DNA of 64,000 bases from Cervus elaphus (GCF_910594005.1 NC_057848.1:135790155-135854154), one strand, 5' to 3'; shown: positions 21,185-32,310, counted from the stretch's first letter. Translations and numbers: made by a program. Notes: generated by a model not told the origin, from the sequence alone.

Positions 21185-21425
21185 AAAGCTAAGCGGTTTA
21201 GGACAGTATTTTCTAAATCCTGGTCCACAGATATGTGCCAGAATCTCTGAAGATGCTTGTTCAGAACACAGATTCCCAGACACCACCCCCAGAGACTCTG
21301 ACTCAAGAGGCCTGGGATGAAGCCACTGAGGCAGACACAGGGGTAGCCTTGGACTCCTTTAGCAAGTGCTCCCAAGTAATTCTGAGGCCCAAACAGGTTT
21401 GGAAACCACTGTTTTATGATTCGAG
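21185..21425 (+). repeat. MER5-type hAT element relic
   Basis: 'agtattttctaaatcctggt', 'agatgcttgttcagaacaca', 'accacccccagagactctga' and 'ggtttggaaaccactg' follow the order of the short non-autonomous hAT element of the MER5 type, including its inverted 'aaccactg' end. Confidence 0.6.
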
Positions 21426-21789
21426 ATGCGATTAAAGCCATCTGAAGATGATGAGAAACAGCTGGGGTAGAGTTTTTCGTTAACTCAGTAAATCCCTGCG
21501 AGGGAACTGTTTGCTAATTCTTGTGGCGTTTAGCTCCTGAATGGATGCAGGCACTGGGAATCCTCTTTAGGCTTGACATTTCCTGGGGCCCATGGTTGTC
21601 TGTCTCCCCAGAAGTGGGGACCCTCTGTAGTTTTTTTCAGGAAATCTCTTGAAGGGGTAATTGTGAGGTTACTCCATTCTCCACAGCATTCATGGAGGGG
21701 AACAGCCTGTCAATTTGGGAGCTCCCTAGGGACCTTGGTGTGTTATATTACTTGGTATGTTATATTTGGTGTATTATACTTGATGTGTT

Positions 21790-22205
21790 CTACAGTAACA
21801 AGTGACCGTAAAGGTAGTAACTTAACACAAATTTATAGTTCTGAAGATGGAAGTCTGAAATGGGTCTCACTGGGCTACAATCAAGGTGTTAGTAGGGCTG
21901 TGTTCCGCTCTGGAGGCTTGGGAAGAATCCATTTCCTTTTCACTTTCTAGAGGCTACCCACAATCCTTGGCTCGTGGCCCCTTTTCTCCATTTTTAAAGG
22001 CAGCAATGGTAGCCTCCTGACCTCCTCTCCTGCTGTCCTTTTCTATTTACAAGGACCCTTGGGGTTACATTGAACCCAGGGGATAATCCAGGATAATCTC
22101 CCCATCTCAAGGTCCTTAACTTAATCCCACGGGCAAAGTCCCTTTTGCCATCTAAGGGATTAGGATGTGGTCATCTTTGGGGGCCCTTATTCTGCCTACC
22201 ACACC
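21790..22205 (-). repeat. MaLR-type LTR relic, antisense (tentative)
   Basis: 'aaatttatagttctgaagat', 'aatcaaggtgttagtagggc', 'acaaggacccttggggttac' and 'gtggtcatctttgggggccc ... ctacca' match a common antisense LTR layout. Strongly diverged. The class is more secure than the subfamily. Confidence 0.5.
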
Positions 22206-22885
22206 ATACAGCAATGCGAAGAGTCATAAAAGAAAGGACATGAACTTTTATGATTCAAGAGCCATCCCCTTAGCTGAGTTGTCATTTCTCCCTTAAGAAG
22301 AAGGAGTTTTCTTGGAACGTTCTGCTGAGCGCACCATTGCTTTTGGGAGTCAGACCAGTTCAAGGAAGGGTTCTCATTCAAGGCAATTCCTCTTTCCTGT
22401 ACTGGGGCCAAGGTGGGTTTGTTGCCCCAGGACATGGTATGAGAGCAAGAAATTCCCTAATGGAAAGTCATTTATTACATGCCTTTTCCTTTCTTAAACC
22501 TGGAGATAGTTCTTTTAAGCACAGGCCGTTTGGTTCTGTTGCTTTCGAATAATAAAAAATTGAAAAACGTTGCCCTCATGCTCTATGGAATTTTCTTCTT
22601 CTCTTTTAGGTTTTGAATATCACAGCAAGCATACTGAGAATCTTTCTTTTGATTTTTGTCATTTGTATCTATTTCTTCTCCTTGTATTGTCTACTGCCTC
22701 TGTCTTCCTTGGGGCACCCCAAGGGGTCTCAGCACCCCTATGACACCCTAATCCTAGGAAAGGGAGTCACCCTGATCTGATTTAAAATGAGAAGTGCTTT
22801 AAGGGCAGAGACAGTGCTGTCTGTCCTTGTTGTCTCGAGATTTCTAGTTACCATGGCCTCCATCTATAGTTACTCAGCCTCCTGC
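22206..22885. other. Unique DNA, no feature seen
   Basis: No gene, repeat or regulatory block recognised between the LTR relic and the L1. Confidence 0.4.
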
Positions 22886-23074
22886 AGAATGTAACTTGGT
22901 GCAGCCACTGTGGAAAACAGTATGGAGGTTTCTCAAAAAACTAAAAATAGAACTAGTGTATGATTCAACATTTCCATTCCTGGCTATATATCTGAAAGAA
23001 TCAGAAACACTAATTTGAAAAGATACATGCACCCCAATATTCATAGCAGCATTATTTACAGTAGTTAAGATCTT
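22886..23074 (+). repeat. Older artiodactyl L1, left part
   Basis: End of ORF2 and start of 3' region: 'gtgcagccactgtggaaaac', 'ggtttctcaaaaaactaaa', 'accccaatattcatagcagc'. It is cut at 23074 by a younger antisense L1 and resumes at 23887. Confidence 0.88.
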
Positions 23075-23886
23075 TTTTTTTTTTTTTTTGGGAGGTGAAA
23101 TATTTTATTTTTTCTTTTTTTTTTATTTTTATTTTTATTTTTTTTCCAGTGGGTTTTGTCATACATTGATATGAATCAGCCATGGATTTACATGTATTCC
23201 CAATCCCGATCCCCCCTCCCACCTCCCTCTCCACCCGATTCCTCTGGGTCTTCCCAGTGCACCAGGCCGGAGCACTTGTCTCATGCATCCCACCTGGGCT
23301 GGTGATCTGTTTCACCATAGATAGTATACATGCTGTTCTTTTGAAATATCCCACCCTCACATTCTCCCACAAAGTTCAAAAGTCTGTTCTGTATTTCTGT
23401 GTCTCTTTTTCTGTTTTGCATATAGGGTTATCGTTATCACCTTTCTAAATTCCATATATATGTGTTAGTATGCTGTAATGTTCTTTATCTTTCTGGCTTA
23501 CTTCACTCTGTATAATGGGCTCCAGCTTCATCCATCTCATTAGGACTGGTTCAAATGAATTCTTTTTAATGGCTGAGTAATATTCCATGGTGTATATGTA
23601 CCACAGCTTCCTTATCTATTCATCTGCTGATGGGCATCTAGGTTGCTTCCATGTCCTGGCTATTATAAACAGTGCTGCGATGAACATTGGGGTGCACGTG
23701 TCTCTTTCAGATCTGGTTTCCTCAGTGTGTATGCCCAGAAGTGGGATTGCTGGGTCATATGGCAGTTCTATTTCCAGTTTTTTAAGAAATCTCCACACTG
23801 TTTTCCATAGCGGCTGTACTAGTTTGCATTCCCACCAACAGTGTAAGAGGGTTCCCTTTTCTCCACACCCTCTCCAGCATTTATTG
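23075..23886 (-). mobile_element. L1_BT insertion, 5'-truncated, antisense
   Basis: It begins (on the plus strand) with poly(T) and A/T-rich simple sequence, then the inverted L1_BT 3' UTR ('gttttgtcatacattgatat'), and ends inside the ORF2 C-terminal coding region. It is flanked by a perfect 16-bp duplication, cagtagttaagatctt (23059-23074 and 23887-23902), the hallmark of target-primed insertion. About 0.8 kb of a full-length element of roughly 6-8 kb. Confidence 0.95.
23616..23886 (-). pseudogene. L1 ORF2 C-terminal fragment
   Basis: The minus-strand frame reads the conserved ORF2 C-terminal zinc-knuckle-like segment CNKCWRGCGEKG, then 'LLHCWWECKLVQPLW', 'ELPYDPAIPLLGI' and the 'FIAALFIIARTWKQPRCPS' region. 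It ends at a premature stop after SADE, where intact ORF2 would continue. The frame's first residues come from flanking DNA. No endonuclease or RT domain remains. Confidence 0.9.
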
Positions 23887-24370
23887 CAGTAGTTAAGATC
23901 TTGAAGCAACCTAAGTGTCCATCAACAGATGAATGGATAAAGAAGTGTGTGTGTGTGCGTGTGTGTGTATGCAATGGAATACTACTCAGCCATAAAAAAC
24001 AATGAAAACTTTGCCATTAGCAGCAACATGGATGGGCTTGGAGGGCATTATGCTAAGTGAAATAAGTCAGACATTCAGACAGAGAAAGACAAATATTGTT
24101 TGCTATCACTTATATGTGGAATCTAAAAAAATACAACAGACTAGTGAATATAACAAACAAGAATCAGACTCACAAATACAGAGAACAAACCAATGGCTAC
24201 GAGTGGAAGGGGAGAGGGGCAGCATAAGGTTGGGAGAATGAGAGGTACAAACTATTGTGTGTAAGACAGGCTATAAGGATGTATTGTACAACATGGGGAA
24301 TATAGCCAATATGGTATCATAACTGTAAATGGAGCACAACCTTTACAAATTTATAATAAATAAATAAAGC
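23887..24370 (+). repeat. Older artiodactyl L1, right part
   Basis: It continues from 23074: 'taagtgtccatcaacagatg', 'tgcaatggaatactactcag', then 3' UTR 'ggtacaaactattgtgtgta' and 'aatatagccaatatg' to the A-rich end. A (TG)n insertion lies at about 23946-23970. Confidence 0.88.
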
Positions 24371-24385
24371 TACCTAAACCTCTGC

Positions 24386-24605
24386 TCTTGCCTGGAAAAC
24401 CCCATGGACAGAGGAGCCTGGTAGGCTGTAGTCCATGGGGTCACTAAGAGACACGACTGAGCGACTTCACTTTCACGCATTGGAGAAGGAAGTGGCAACC
24501 CAGTCCAGTGTTCTTGCCTGGAGAATCCCAGGGACGGGGGAGCCTGGTGGGCTGCCGTCTATGGGGTCGCACAGTCGGACACGACTGAAGCGACTCAGCA
24601 GCAGC
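24386..24605 (+). repeat. BovA2 SINE at the end of the L1
   Basis: Two BovA units ending in (AGC)n. Flanked by perfect aaacctctgc copies at 24376-24385 and 24606-24615. The first unit is 5'-truncated. Confidence 0.92.
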
Positions 24606-24615
24606 AAACCTCTGC

Positions 24616-25384
24616 AGTATATGACGAAGCTTCCATTTTCTCATCTGTACCACAAGGATAACAATACGTAGCAGGCACCTTGCCCACGTTCCCCACACCC
24701 TTGCCCTTAAAGGCATGCAGGCCTGTCTTCCAGCTGCTGGCATCTGTACCTCTTGGCTTTCTCTGGCACTAGAACCCCCTCCCCACTGCATACAGCAGGC
24801 CAGGGGCCCAGCCCTCAACTAATGACCCATGAGAGTAGGTGGTCCCCCAGTCTTCTTGGTGCTTGGATGGGGTAATCGAGGTGCATGTTCTACAACTGCC
24901 AGAGAAAAGACTGGAAGCGGGAAAGAATGGGAGAAGAGAGACCTTCGCAAAGGCAGGCAAAGACATGGCAGGCTTGTCACATCCCATATCTCAGGTGTTA
25001 TGTATTCCCAACCAGCTTGGACAAAACCCAGGGACACTCCAGGCTGGTGATTCTGTGCATGTGAGGCAGGAATGGACATCTCCCCAAGGTCTCCAAAAGG
25101 ACCCAGTCCTAGAACCCATGATGGTAACTCAATAACATACCTGTGAGTGGCCACCTTCCCTTCCCTGTGTCACCTCCCTACTTCCTTCCTGGTGCCTTCT
25201 GGAATCCCCTCCCAAATAAATGACTTGCACTCACATCCTTATCTCTCAGTGTCCTTTTGGGAGAACACATATGAAGACAGTGCTACTGAGTCAGGCATAA
25301 TGAGTAGGAGATGAGACAAGAAAAGTCAGGAAAGTTTACGTGACCACCCCTAGCAATCATGGGAGCTCAGCGAGTGTTGGGGCA
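24616..25384. other. Mostly unique DNA, possible LTR 3' end
   Basis: 'caaataaatgacttgcactc' and 'atctctcagtgtccttttgg' near 25214-25262 resemble the 3' end of an ancient mammalian LTR, but the family is not recognised. Otherwise nothing. Confidence 0.3.
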
Positions 25385-25600
25385 GTTGAGAGCTGTGCTT
25401 AAGAGCTCAGGCTTCTGGCACATGCCCTACCCTGACGTCTATAATCCTGAAAAGACTCTGGGCCAGTTCTGTAGTCTCTCTGGGCTTTGCTTTTCTCATC
25501 TGTCCAATGGAGATAATAATAGTGTCCTGTGGGTTGGTGAGGGTCAGAGAAGATAACATAGACAGAATTCTTAGCATAGTATCACACCCCATAAAAATTC
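25385..25600 (+). repeat. MIR SINE
   Basis: 'gtgcttaagagctcaggctt', 'gggccagttctgtagtctct', 'gggctttgcttttctcatct', 'caatggagataataatagtg', 'attcttagcatagtatc' follow the MIR order. Confidence 0.75.
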
Positions 25601-26440
25601 GCTACTTCTGTTGGGTTCCTTTCCCACCTTTTGCTCAAGTGAGTGTCTAGCCACTTTTGCCTACAAAAAGGCTTTTGAGAAAAAAAGAAAGAAAATCTTA
25701 ATTCTGGACTTCTGTCAGGAAACACAGGGAGGTGAGAATGGCAAAGAAAATTCAGTTGATTACGAATCTGGACATAATGAGAGTTTCAAAGAGTTTTTGA
25801 AGTAGAAAGAACATTAGTGGTCAGCTTTGTCTTCAATAAGCTTGAGTACTTCCAGAAAAAGCCCCCATAAAAGTGGCAGAAACATCAGGCAGGGCGGGAA
25901 ATGGCCTTCTGGAACCAGACTAGGGTCTAATGGACAGATGATCATTGTGGAAAAAGGCAATCAGTAAACTCAGACTGTGTGCTATTGACAGTGCCTTCAC
26001 TTGTGTCCTTCTTTCCCGGCCCCTGGTGTTAGCTAAAGGGACATGGGGACAGCAGTGAGGAAAGACTCTGAGCTGCTGATGTCTTCCCCGAGGGAAGGAC
26101 TAGCACACGGAGGCTGACAGCTTCTTACTTAAATAGAACCCCATGACCCAATTGAAGTCCAGTGTGACAGATGACAGAAGAAAGATAAGAGGGAACCAGG
26201 GCAGCCAGCAGACCCAAATCAAACCTGAATTGGCATGGCTTCTGCCACACACGTTGCAATCTTCCCCATTCCTTGGCACTTGGCCTTGTTCGCTTGGTCC
26301 AAAGTGAAGGAGAACTGTTCAAGGAGACATGGAATCTGACTCAGCGCCATCACTTAAAATAGATAATATAGATGCTACAGAAAATCCAACCTGAGCGATC
26401 TCCTTTGGACATTTGTGCTCTAAAAATTCTGTCACTCTTT
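25601..26440. other. Unique DNA, no feature seen
   Basis: No recognised gene, repeat or motif block. Confidence 0.4.
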
Positions 26441-26570
26441 TCTTCATTCATTCAAAGATCATTTATTGAGCACCTATTATGTGGTCCAGAAACTGAGACA
26501 AGGATTTGAATGCAAGTAGTTTATTTGGGGCGGCAGTGGGGGGTGATTTGAGGAAACATGGTAGGAGAGT
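26441..26570. repeat. Possible L2 or MIR fragment
   Basis: 'attcattcaaagatcattta' and 'ttgagcacctattatgtgg' match a phrase shared by L2 3' ends and antisense MIR. Too short to classify. Confidence 0.4.
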
Positions 26571-27569
26571 AGGCAAGTGAGACAGGGATGGACAGGCAGG
26601 CAATGAAGAGCGTGTTGTCAAGCCCATTACCTCTGTGGACAACTAGGATTTAACACCACCGGTGAACCTTTGAAGTCAACGTTGAACACAGGTCTCTGTT
26701 TTCCCAACCAGGAGGGGTAAGAGTGCCAACTCCCTCCAGGCATCATTTGAGGGCTGTTGGGAAGGGCATAGATATCCTGGTGCTTCTGGTCTGCCACAGG
26801 AGCAGCAAAGTGGGCTCCAGAAGCCAGGGAAAAGACGCAGGCAAAGATGCAGATGCTGCCCAATGGAACTGGCAGTCTTCACTGAAGTGGTTGGGGCTCT
26901 GACAGCTGCTGAGTCTCACTGTTCAGTGTCGGGAATTCAAGCCCTGCCCTCAAGGAACTTAGAGTTTGCAGAGGTCGAGGTCAGTTGAGGGTTACAATGA
27001 AGTGTGACAAGTGTCTTGGCAGAAACAAGTCCAGGATTCTATGGGGACAGGGTTGTGATGGATGGGAATACAGAAGGCAGGGAGGGGGCATGCTTCCTGG
27101 AAGAGATGAGGCTGATGTGATGAGGAGGCAGCATAAGGGAGAGAAAGTCAAGACAACATTTTCCAAGCAGGCGGGCTTGTGTGTGCAAATGTATGAAGGT
27201 ACAAGAGGACATTTTGACAAACGTCCTTTCTGCCTTGTTTTTCATAGCATGCATTCTCTTCTCCTAAGAGAAGCCTTTCTTCAGCACCACCACACTGTCC
27301 GCCCTGCCCATTATTGGATGTCTAATGCACTCAACAAATTCTATTATTTTATGCTGGATGTATGGGGCTATCCGTTAATATCTGACAGTTATTACCCAGA
27401 AACTAAAAACCTTGGAGTGAATATTTTCTTTTCCTTAAAAAAAAAAAAGAGAATAAAATAGAATAAGGAGAAAAAGTGAAATGTCAGAAAAAAGAAAAAA
27501 ATATTTGAAGCCATGAATCTTCACAGACACATGGCACGCTTTTAAAAAAAACATGAAAAGATGTGAATT
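26571..27569. other. Unique DNA, no confident feature
   Basis: No gene or repeat family recognised. An A-rich stretch at about 27437-27510 precedes the block at 27570. The 158-codon frame at 26985-27461 ends in a Lys-rich poly(A) translation and has no domain. Confidence 0.4.
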
Positions 27570-27725
27570 TGAGATGGGGCTAGGATGCATTCCCAAGACC
27601 AGCGTGGATGTCTCCCAGACGCCTGCAAATGGCTTATCAAAGGCTCCAGCTGCAGGCCGGACTCATTTGTCAAAGGCCTGACATCTGATGACGTCATAGC
27701 GCCAGAAGCTCTCCTCAGCCTGGCT
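27570..27725. promoter_or_regulatory. Candidate enhancer with perfect CRE
   Basis: Contains the palindromic cAMP-response element TGACGTCA (27689-27696) and two TCF/LEF-like sites, ATCAAAGG (about 27636) and GTCAAAGG (about 27669), plus an E-box-like CATCTG, in repeat-free DNA with retained CpGs. Binding by CREB/ATF and TCF/LEF factors is inferred from the motifs. Confidence 0.4.
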
Positions 27726-28515
27726 TAGAAAAGGTGTACTGGGAGAGCAGGGTGGGGTCACGCCCCAGCCGACCCCCAAGATTCACTTTTATCTCTACCT
27801 GCTTCTTTTCTATGTGTTGGTGGCTTGTTGGAATTGCTGGGGTTGAAGGCTGGGAGAGGGGAGGAGTTGGGCGTGGGTTCTTCATTTCCTTAAGCATCCC
27901 TTAAACACTAGATTTAAAAACATACTTTAAAAAATGCCGAAAGCCTGAACTGGCCTTGGGCAAAGTTGTGAAGCAGGTAGAGCCCACGTTCCTGGGTCTG
28001 TGCTCTCCCTGTTTCTGCATTTCTTTGCTGGTGAAGGAGGTTCTACTGTCCTGGGAATCAGTGTAGAAAGGCCAACCAGAATATTTTTTCTATGGGACAA
28101 GGGAATTGTGGTTACCACAAGCCAGATGGATTTGGGTTTTAAAAGAGAACTGCGGAAGGGAGCAATGCTTAACACAAAGGAAAGCCTCCATAATGGAGAA
28201 CATTTAGGCACAGTGGGAGCTGGATTTGCTGGTTCCTTTTAAATCACAGCAGATAGATAGATACCTATCTTGTTTGCCAATTGTGCAGGGGTGTTGGCTG
28301 CCACAAATAGGGCCTGATATTAATCTCAGGTGTTACAAATCGGGATAATCCTGGAGGGTGGGTAAGAACTAGAAGGTGGCAGAAACGTCTGTTTTTTGAT
28401 TTGGGTGTTTGCTTTGGGAAAACTCATCCAATGTAAAGTCTAATGACATGGAAAAAGTTTACTTAAAAAAATTGGCTTTGGGGTCTGGGGAAAGAAGATT
28501 TGAAATCTGGAGTGT
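27726..28515. other. Unique DNA, no confident feature
   Basis: No gene or repeat recognised. A short (GATA)n run lies near 28252-28263. Confidence 0.4.
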
Positions 28516-28530
28516 CTATTCTTCCCCTTG

Positions 28531-28735
28531 AAAGTGTGAGTTGCTCAGTCGTATCTGATTCTTTTGTGACCCCATGGACTGTAGCCTGCCAGGCTCCTCT
28601 GTCCATGGGATTCTCCAGGCAAGAATACTGGAATGGGTAGCCATTCCCTTCTCCAGGGGAATCTTCCCGACCCAAGGATTGAACCCAGGTCTCCTGCATT
28701 GCAGGCAGATTCTTTACTGTCTGAGCCACCAGTAA
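28531..28735 (-). repeat. Bov-tA SINE with 15-bp duplication
   Basis: Reverse BovA ('gagttgctcagtcgtatctg' to 'ttactgtctgagccaccag'). Flanked by perfect ctattcttccccttg at 28516-28530 and 28736-28750, so it inserted recently enough to keep identical repeats. Confidence 0.95.
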
Positions 28736-28754
28736 CTATTCTTCCCCTTGCATT

Positions 28755-28984
28755 GTCCCAAATGCTTTTATGTTACCACCTTTAATCCTCACACCAGTCT
28801 TCTGAGCTGGATCCAATAATGACATCTATTCTGTAGATACAGATGCCAAGTCACAGGGAGGTTTGATCACTTGCCCAAGACCACGCAGCGAGTTAGCTGC
28901 AGAGCAGGGATTCAAACCTGGGTCTTCGAGGTGGAAAGCCTGTGTTCTTTCAAACAGGTGGTGAACAGGGGCAGACGCCAACCC
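28755..28984 (-). repeat. MIR SINE, antisense
   Basis: 'ctttaatcctcacaccagtc', 'acttgcccaagaccacgcag', 'gcagggattcaaacctgggt' follow antisense MIR. A Bov-tA lies immediately after it. Confidence 0.75.
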
Positions 28985-28985
28985 C

Positions 28986-29200
28986 AGACTTCCCTGGTGG
29001 CTCAGATGGTAAAGCGTCTGTCTACAATGAGGGAGACCCGGGTTCGATCCCTGGTTCGGGAAGATACCCTGAAGAAGGAAATGGCAACCCATTCCAGTAC
29101 TATTGCCGGGAAAATCCCATGGACGGAGGAGCCTGATAGACTACAGTCCATGGGGTTGAGAAGAGTTGGACACGACTGAGCGACTTCACTTTCACTTTCA
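28986..29200 (+). repeat. Bov-tA SINE
   Basis: Forward head 'gacttccctggtggctcaga', B-box region 'gggttcgatccctggttcgg', body 'gaaggaaatggcaaccc', end 'cgactgagcgacttcact'. It lies next to the antisense MIR. Confidence 0.92.
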
Positions 29201-29639
29201 AACACCTCAGAGGGCTTCAAATTAGGGAAATCCCAGTTTGGTCAGGGGGCCCAGTGGGTTCCATGTTTGACTCAGATGAGATGACTGTAACGACGGGAAG
29301 ACCTGGGCAGGGAGCAGCTGGAGCCAGGGAGCCAAGATGGCAAGAATTAGGTTGGGACATTCCAGTGTGGTGACAGTGTTCAGAGCTTGGAGAGGAACTG
29401 AGGTATATGGGCAGGGACCCAGAGGAGCCTAGTGCCCAGTGGAATGGTGAGCTGGCTCAGGGCACAATGCATGCTGGGCACAGTGGGAGCAAGCCAAAGG
29501 CCTGGCATTGAGATGACTCAGTGCTGTGGTTTGACCTGAAATGGAAGGAGTCCTCAGAACCTTGAATCTTTAAGAACCAAAGAAGTGGAGGGGTGATTTT
29601 GGCTTTACCAGACCCCTCATCAGCAAGCAAGGTTAGTAG
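29201..29639. other. Unique DNA, no feature seen
   Basis: No recognised gene or repeat. Confidence 0.4.
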
Positions 29640-30056
29640 ACAAGGAAGGTGTATATGTTACAAAGATGGCCACAACTATAGCTCTCATTCTCACAATGGG
29701 ACCAGCCACCCATCCATCAAGTCTGTTTCCACCCCTTTGAATCTGATGAGACCCTGTGATTCTTTAGACCAACTGAATACGATGGAAGTGAATCTATGCC
29801 GTTAGCTGACCTAGTGGCTTCCTCTTCCTGCCTTTTGAGACTCCTGCTCTTGAGACACACCCTCTCAGAACCCAGCCACTATGTAGGGGGAAGCCCGAGC
29901 CACACGGAGCTACTCCAGTTGACAGTTCCAGTTTAGCTGTTGGCTCACAGCCAGCCTCAACGAGTCCAGTCAGCTCAGAGAACCAAGAAACGATAACTGT
30001 TGCTTTAAGTTACTAAGCCTTGGAGTTGTTTGTTACACAAAACAGATAACAGAAAA
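29640..30056 (+). repeat. MLT1-class MaLR LTR relic
   Basis: Contains 'gaagcccgagccacacggag', 'cagttgacagttcc' and the typical 3' end 'tgctttaagttactaagcct' followed by 'gttgtttgttacacaaaaca'. Diverged solo LTR. Confidence 0.65.
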
Positions 30057-30100
30057 AGAAGACAATGGTCTCCAAGAAGTCAAGCGCTGTAGTGCTGACC

Positions 30101-30135
30101 TGGGGGGGGGGGGGCGGCGCCGGGGGGGGGGGGGG
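30101..30135. repeat. Twin G-runs around a CGGCGCCG palindrome
   Basis: G13 (30102-30114), then CGGCGCCG (30115-30122, whose last G begins the next run), then further G to 30135 (14 G in total from 30122). Capable of G-quadruplex formation. Such runs are also sites of sequencing and assembly error, so the exact lengths are doubtful. Confidence 0.8.
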
Positions 30136-30189
30136 CAGTGTAAGGAGGAGAAAATTAAGGGAGCCTTACAGGCTTATGTTCATAAGAAC

Positions 30190-30440
30190 AGCAGTAAGAC
30201 CAGGAGCCTGGAAACCTGAGATGTAGGCTTGGTCCTGCCACTCACTAGCCCCAGAGTCTTCAGCAAGTTATCACCACTCTGGGCCTCAGTTTCCTCATCT
30301 GTAAAATGGATACGATTTATTTCACAAACATAGAATATTGTATCTGAATCCCAACTGGGGTGGGCAATGCAAAGATCCAGACAAGCCAGCCCTTGAGATC
30401 TTGTGCCCATTCTAAGATGAAACCAGGCATTGTGAGAATG
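30190..30440 (+). repeat. MIR SINE
   Basis: 'cctgccactcactagcccca', 'cactctgggcctcagtttcc' and 'tcatctgtaaaatggatac' are textbook MIR. The 3' part is diverged. Confidence 0.8.
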
Positions 30441-30475
30441 TCTGCATACAAATGCATTGTAAGCACATGTTAATT

Positions 30476-30560
30476 GCCTAGAAAATTCCACGGACAGAGG
30501 AGCCTAGTGGGCTACAGTCCATGGGGTCGCAAAGAGTTGGACCGACTGAGCATGTGCACA
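30476..30560 (+). repeat. 5'-truncated BovA SINE with duplication
   Basis: Only the 3' third of a BovA unit ('gaaaattccacggacagagg' to 'gttggaccgactgagca'), flanked by cacatgttaatt at 30464-30475 and 30561-30572. It has lost the tRNA head. Confidence 0.9.
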
Positions 30561-30619
30561 CACATGTTAATTATATGCAAATCTCTTAGAATAGTACCTA
30601 GCATATTACTATTATGCTG

Positions 30620-31161
30620 TGCCTGCAACTTAACTCTCTGAATAGCCTTTGTACCCTGACTGCAGCTTTAAAAAGCTAACCGGTACAACTACTTTGGAAA
30701 ACTGTTTGGTAATAAACACATACCTACCTTATGACCTAGCAGTTCCATCCCTGGGTGTATCCCCAACAGAAATAGGTCCTCATTTCCGCTCAAAGGCACA
30801 TAGGAGAATGTTCACAACCACTTTATTCATGACAGCCCCAAGTTGGAGATAATCCAAATGTCCATCAACAGTCACATGGATAAATAAATTGTGGTATGTT
30901 CATTCAACGGAATAACACTCAGTAATTAAAAAGAATGAACTACTGTTTCATGCAACAGCCTGGATGAATCTGGCAGACAATGAGTGAAAAAAGCCACAGA
31001 CAAAAGAGCACACGCTGCATGATTTTGTTTATAAAAACAGGCAAGACGAATCTATGGTGATGAATAGTTGGCGGATGTTGACTAAGAGGAGGCCTGAGGG
31101 AACCTTCTGGGCTGCTGGAAACGTTCTATAGCTTGACCTGGGTGGTGATTAGGAAGGCAGA
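30620..31161 (+). repeat. L1M LINE 3' part, left piece
   Basis: ORF2 end and 3' UTR: 'gcagttccatccctgggtgt', 'ccaaatgtccatcaacagtc', 'aataacactcagtaattaaa', 'gacctgggtggtgattagg'. The right piece resumes at 31381 after a SINE. Confidence 0.82.
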
Positions 31162-31380
31162 AAGGGTGAAAGGGAAAGTGTTAGTCGCTCAGCTGTGTCC
31201 GACTCTCTGCGACCCCACGGATTGCAAAGGCTCCTCTGTCCACGGACAGAGGCAAGAATAATGGAGTGCGGGAGCCATTCCCTTCTCCAAGGGATCTTCC
31301 CCTACCCAGGGATCGAACCCTGGTCTCTCACATTACAAGCAGATTCTTTACCGCCTGAGCCACCAGGGAAGCCCTACCAG
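31162..31380 (-). repeat. Bov-tA SINE inside the L1M
   Basis: Reverse BovA ('tgttagtcgctcagctgtgt' to 'ctgagccaccagggaagc'). Flanked by ggaaggcaga at 31152-31161 and 31381-31390. Confidence 0.93.
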
Positions 31381-31470
31381 GGAAGGCAGATCCATATGTA
31401 AAAATGAACCAAACTGTGCACTTCCACTGTATGTACGGTTGTACCTCAATAAAAACATAAATAAAAAGGG
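31381..31470 (+). repeat. L1M 3' end, right piece
   Basis: 'aaccaaactgtgcacttcca' and 'gtacggttgtacctcaataa' are the L1M 3' terminus that belongs to the piece ending at 31161. Confidence 0.8.
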
Positions 31471-32139
31471 GGAAAAGCTCACTGTGTGGGAGTTGCTCCT
31501 AGGTGGGCACAGTAGGAGAGTTGGGAAAAGGTGGGGGGGATTCCTGGGTGAGGAGTCTTCCTAGGTGGGAAGAAAATATCTCCTTTCCTCCTGGGAGGTG
31601 GCAGTCCCCCTTTAAGTCTCATAGTGGGGAACTCTCCCTCGAGGGCTGTCCTGAGCTGCTTGTGGTTCCCTAAGGCTGCCATCCGGCCAGTGTAGGGTTC
31701 CCAGGAGGATTCCCCAATTCCCCAAGCCTGGGCCCTTCCTTCCACAAGCAGAGTCTCAGCCTCTAAGTCTGAGAAGCAATGTTTGAAAGGGCAGCCTTGA
31801 AGGATCTTGTTAACACGAAGCATCCGGTGACTTCAAGAACCCACAACGGCAGCCACGAAAGGCGTGGAGATGCAGGGGGACCCAGTGGAGATGTGTGGAA
31901 GTCGAGCGTGGAGCCTGCTGCGGAATCTGATTCCTGACAACTGGGGACTGAGCCGCAGGAAGGAGCCGGCTTCTGGAGCAGGGGCCTCGGGTCAGGTGTT
32001 GGCAGCACGGCGGGCTTCCCGGAGGAGAAGGGCTGGCTGGAGAAAGGCTTTCTTTCCAAGGGCCCTGTTCCCGCGCCCTCCCCCACACCGCCCCTCAGAC
32101 TTGGAGAGGGGGTTTCTGGAGCCCACAATTACATGATGC
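31471..32139. other. Unique DNA upstream of the CpG island
   Basis: No repeat recognised. GC content rises toward the island. Open frames on both strands have no recognisable domain. Confidence 0.4.
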
Positions 32140-32199
32140 CCCCTCCCCTAACGAGGGGCCAAGGTGTCCCTTGGTTCAGACCATCCAAGCCCTCCGTAG

Positions 32200-32310
32200 C
32201 CCCAGCCGCCGAGCGCAGCGGATTCAGCGTTATTAATTTAGCAATGAGGGTGGATTTTTTTTTATCACCATCTATGCGGGGAACGGGTTTCGCTGCTGCC
32301 TGCGGGCTTC
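32200..32310. promoter_or_regulatory. AT-core block at the edge of the CpG island
   Basis: 'gcgttattaatttagcaatg' (32226-32245) gives clustered TAAT cores next to GC-rich DNA (GCCGCCGAGCGCAGCGG). Probably part of the promoter-proximal regulatory region. Inference only. Confidence 0.3.
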
